DNA of 45,036 nt from Pisciglobus halotolerans (GTDB lineage Bacteria > Bacillota > Bacilli > Lactobacillales > Carnobacteriaceae). Under the pieces are notes generated by a model. The model was not told the origin of the DNA, ran no database searches, and saw only the letters and a program-made list of their open reading frames with translations. A program made the position numbers and the translations under genes. The first letter of the stretch is position 1, and each line of letters starts with the position of its first letter. The stretch is from the NCBI RefSeq assembly GCF_900113675.1, contig NZ_FOQE01000018.1, forward strand, positions 1 through 45,036. Reading direction: 5' to 3'. Positions 43,584 through 45,036 of this stretch are shown here, one piece after another.

Positions 43584-44345
43584 TTATAAAACTTTTTCAA
43601 AGAAAGAGGCCATTTCAACTGAAACAGTGTAAGGAACTTTATGGATTCCTCCTTTAGTTGTTTGAAATTGGAGGTTTTTGGCATAAGGTTCATCTTTTAC
43701 TTTTTCATAAAAATCAGCCGTCAGTTTATAGGGAACAAGGTCATCGTTTGTTCCGTGCCAGAAGTAGATTGGACGTTCTGCAATTTTTTCAGGTTGAAGA
43801 TTTAGGGCGATTTTTTTTAAGGGCGCCGTCATTTCATCAAATGCTTCTTGGTCGAAAGGAACGTCCATTCCTTCAGCCCATTTTGATTGAAGCAGCCATT
43901 TTGAAAACAAAACCGGGGATGGACTGCCCATTAATACCGCAGCTGCTTTGATCCAAGGGAATTGAGTCAAGGCTGCACAAGTGGTGATGCCACCCATTGA
44001 AAGGCCTGCTACACCTATTCGATCTTCATCGATCAATCCTTTTTGCTGGTAATAGTCAATCATACTTTCCATTTCTTGAAGATTATGTACGACGACACGC
44101 CAAAAATCCATATTTTCTTGTGTTGCTGAACTGGATGGCTTTCTTTCCCCATGTAAGTCAGCTTCTGGCAATAATGCGCGAAAACCATTTTTTGCTAATT
44201 CATAACCATTTACCATTGCGCTCTCTTTTTGGCTTGTCCAGCCGTGATAAAAAATCACTGTAGGAAGTGCTTGGTTCTCTTGTTCAGCCGGAAAGATTTC
44301 TAACACGGGCAAACCTTGAATGCTGACATTCTTGACTGAGATCAT
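43584..44345 (-). CDS. Alpha/beta-hydrolase (YitV-like esterase)
   Basis: A 253-residue serine hydrolase of the dienelactone/prolyl-oligopeptidase-like fold. HGWTSQKES near 35-43 is the oxyanion side. The nucleophile elbow is GLSMGG near 114-119 with Ser116. Asp near 200 (HGTNDDLVPY) and His near 235 (GGIHKVPY) complete the triad. There is no signal peptide, so it is cytoplasmic. The natural substrate is unknown. It heads the two-gene unit with the DUF59 gene. The ribosome site AGAGGG precedes the ATG. Confidence 0.88.
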   Translation of the reverse strand: MISVKNVSIQGLPVLEIFPAEQENQALPTVIFYHGWTSQKESAMVNGYELAKNGFRALLPEADLHGERKPSSSATQENMDFWRVVVHNLQEMESMIDYYQQKGLIDEDRIGVAGLSMGGITTCAALTQFPWIKAAAVLMGSPSPVLFSKWLLQSKWAEGMDVPFDQEAFDEMTAPLKKIALNLQPEKIAERPIYFWHGTNDDLVPYKLTADFYEKVKDEPYAKNLQFQTTKGGIHKVPYTVSVEMASFFEKVL

Positions 44346-44481
44346 CTTTATTCCCTCTTTTTATATTTTTTTATATTTATCTATGGTAATCTATTCATAT
44401 ACTTTATGAACCAATCCTAACATATTAAGAAAAAATAACAAAGAAAAGTTATGTTTCAATGTTGAATTGGAGGAGAAGCTC
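44346..44481. other. AT-rich gap between the hydrolase gene and the right IS30 copy
   Basis: It should contain the promoter of the yitV-yitW pair on the minus strand, but I cannot single out a clear -35/-10. Nothing else is seen. Confidence 0.4.
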
Positions 44482-44504
44482 AGTTGTAAAGTCAAATGCA
44501 TAAA
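44482..44504. repeat. Terminal inverted repeat of the right IS30 copy
   Basis: AGTTGTAAAGTCAAATGCAT followed by AAA matches the minus strand of 309-332 with two differences. It marks the left boundary of the IS copy that continues past the window end. Confidence 0.75.
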
Positions 44505-44634
44505 TTTTTATAAAAACCTTGGTAGACAATGGATTTACTAAAAAGTCAGTGTTATCAAGGGATGGGGCGACCTTTTTTTTTAGTCTTATGCCCATTCCAT
44601 TTTTTTGGCTTATTGTTGGTACGTCTTTTAGTGT

Positions 44635-44698
44635 GTCTTGCAATAAGCTGTGTCAAGAGGAAGAGCAGAGCGGCTCTTGACACAGCTTGCGGCAAGAC
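44635..44698. repeat. Long hairpin in the 3' region of IS30
   Basis: GTCTTGC, three unpaired bases, then AAGCTGTGTCAAGAG (44645-44659) pair with CTCTTGACACAGCTT (44674-44688), three bases and GCAAGAC. This gives 22 paired positions. It lies inside the element after the transposase stop. There is no T-run, so it is not a usual terminator; it may block read-through or stabilise the mRNA. Confidence 0.6.
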
Positions 44699-44727
44699 GC
44701 TATCCTTTTGACGCAACAAGAAGCTCG

Positions 44728-45036
44728 TTAAGCTGCGACTATTCTATCTATTTCAGATGCTAAACATTCTGTTGGTGTAGCATAATCTAAGATTCGACGT
44801 GGACGTTCGTTGATTGCGTCTGTATAAAGCTGGAGCTCTTGATATCTTAAGTTTCTTAGTGAATGGCCTTTAGGAACAAATTCGCGAAGCAGACCGTTAT
44901 GTCGTTCATTCGTCCCTTTTTCCCAGGAAGCGAAAGCATGAGCGAAGAAAACTTCTACAGAAGAGGTTTGTTCTTCGATCTGGGAGAGCAAGGCGAATTC
45001 AGAACCGTTATCAGTAGTCAGAGATTTAAACTGCTC
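44728..45036 (-). CDS. IS30-family transposase, C-terminal fragment (cut by window edge)
   Basis: About 102 residues open to the window end. The last part of the DDE catalytic core is visible: the second Asp in TTDNGSEF and the Glu in WEKGTNERHNGLLREF, about 33 residues apart, as in IS30. The conserved tail YTDAINERPRRILDYATPTE follows. The N-terminus lies off the right edge. With the left-end fragment it suggests two copies of one IS in the same orientation. No frameshift is visible. Confidence 0.93.
   Translation of the reverse strand, partial: EQFKSLTTDNGSEFALLSQIEEQTSSVEVFFAHAFASWEKGTNERHNGLLREFVPKGHSLRNLRYQELQLYTDAINERPRRILDYATPTECLASEIDRIVAA

Noticed and set aside
44529-44711. Rightward 60-residue hydrophobic reading near the right end
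   Set aside because: It lies within the IS30 3' region across a long hairpin, with no ribosome site.

Overview
The window reads as a chromosomal segment of a low-GC Firmicute of the order Lactobacillales. The family is probably Carnobacteriaceae (Carnobacterium-like) or Enterococcaceae; this is inferred from gene order, protein sequence and AT-rich codon use, not from a database match. It is mostly conserved housekeeping DNA: 37 of 41 coding genes or gene fragments point left (minus strand). Both window ends stop inside an IS30-family element in the same orientation. The left copy gives the transposase N-terminus and the right copy its C-terminus. The ends therefore look like assembly breaks at a repeated IS rather than a composite transposon.

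Layout, left to right. (1) IS30 fragment, then a possible remnant of another mobile element, then tRNA-Ser(CGA) with its own promoter and terminator. (2) The Bacillus-type run nth, dnaD, asnS, ypmB-like, dinG, cca, dapB: DNA repair, replication initiation, tRNA charging and maturation, lysine/cell-wall precursor synthesis. A decayed ypjD (MazG-type) pseudogene sits directly upstream of dapB. (3) A rightward YitT-family membrane protein, then ypiB and ypiA. (4) A small accessory island (about 12.6-14.5 kb): a leftward 93-residue membrane/coiled-coil protein and a rightward XRE repressor plus ImmA-type metallopeptidase. The intergenic region between them carries inverted ATAAGC/GCTTAT half-sites and two facing promoters. 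(5) hup (HU), der, an S1-domain protein, cmk, a LysM membrane protein, and the recS-ypbB pair. (6) An FMN riboswitch and ribU, the srrAB/resDE two-component system, then rluB, scpB, scpA and ribT. (7) punA, deoB, xerD, cvfB, then pyk and pfkA, then dnaE. (8) A divergent small membrane protein (DUF2929), then clpB under a CtsR-type operator, the yitV-yitW pair, and the right IS30 fragment.

Functionally the window covers translation (tRNA-Ser, AsnS, Cca, Der, RluB), chromosome replication, segregation and repair (DnaD, DnaE, HU, ScpA/ScpB, XerD, Nth, DinG, RecS), central glycolysis (PfkA, Pyk), nucleoside salvage (PunA, DeoB), riboflavin uptake, stress proteolysis/disaggregation and redox sensing.

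The least ordinary parts are: the XRE/ImmA/membrane-protein island; the decayed ypjD; two related intergenic repeats placed just behind intrinsic terminators (17-bp exact match at 426-442 and 40327-40343; about 41-bp near-repeat at 22394-22433 and 40364-40404); an IS30 leader hairpin that only read-through transcripts would contain; and Nth and DinG proteins lacking the usual Fe-S cysteines. I saw no CRISPR array, rRNA or complete prophage.
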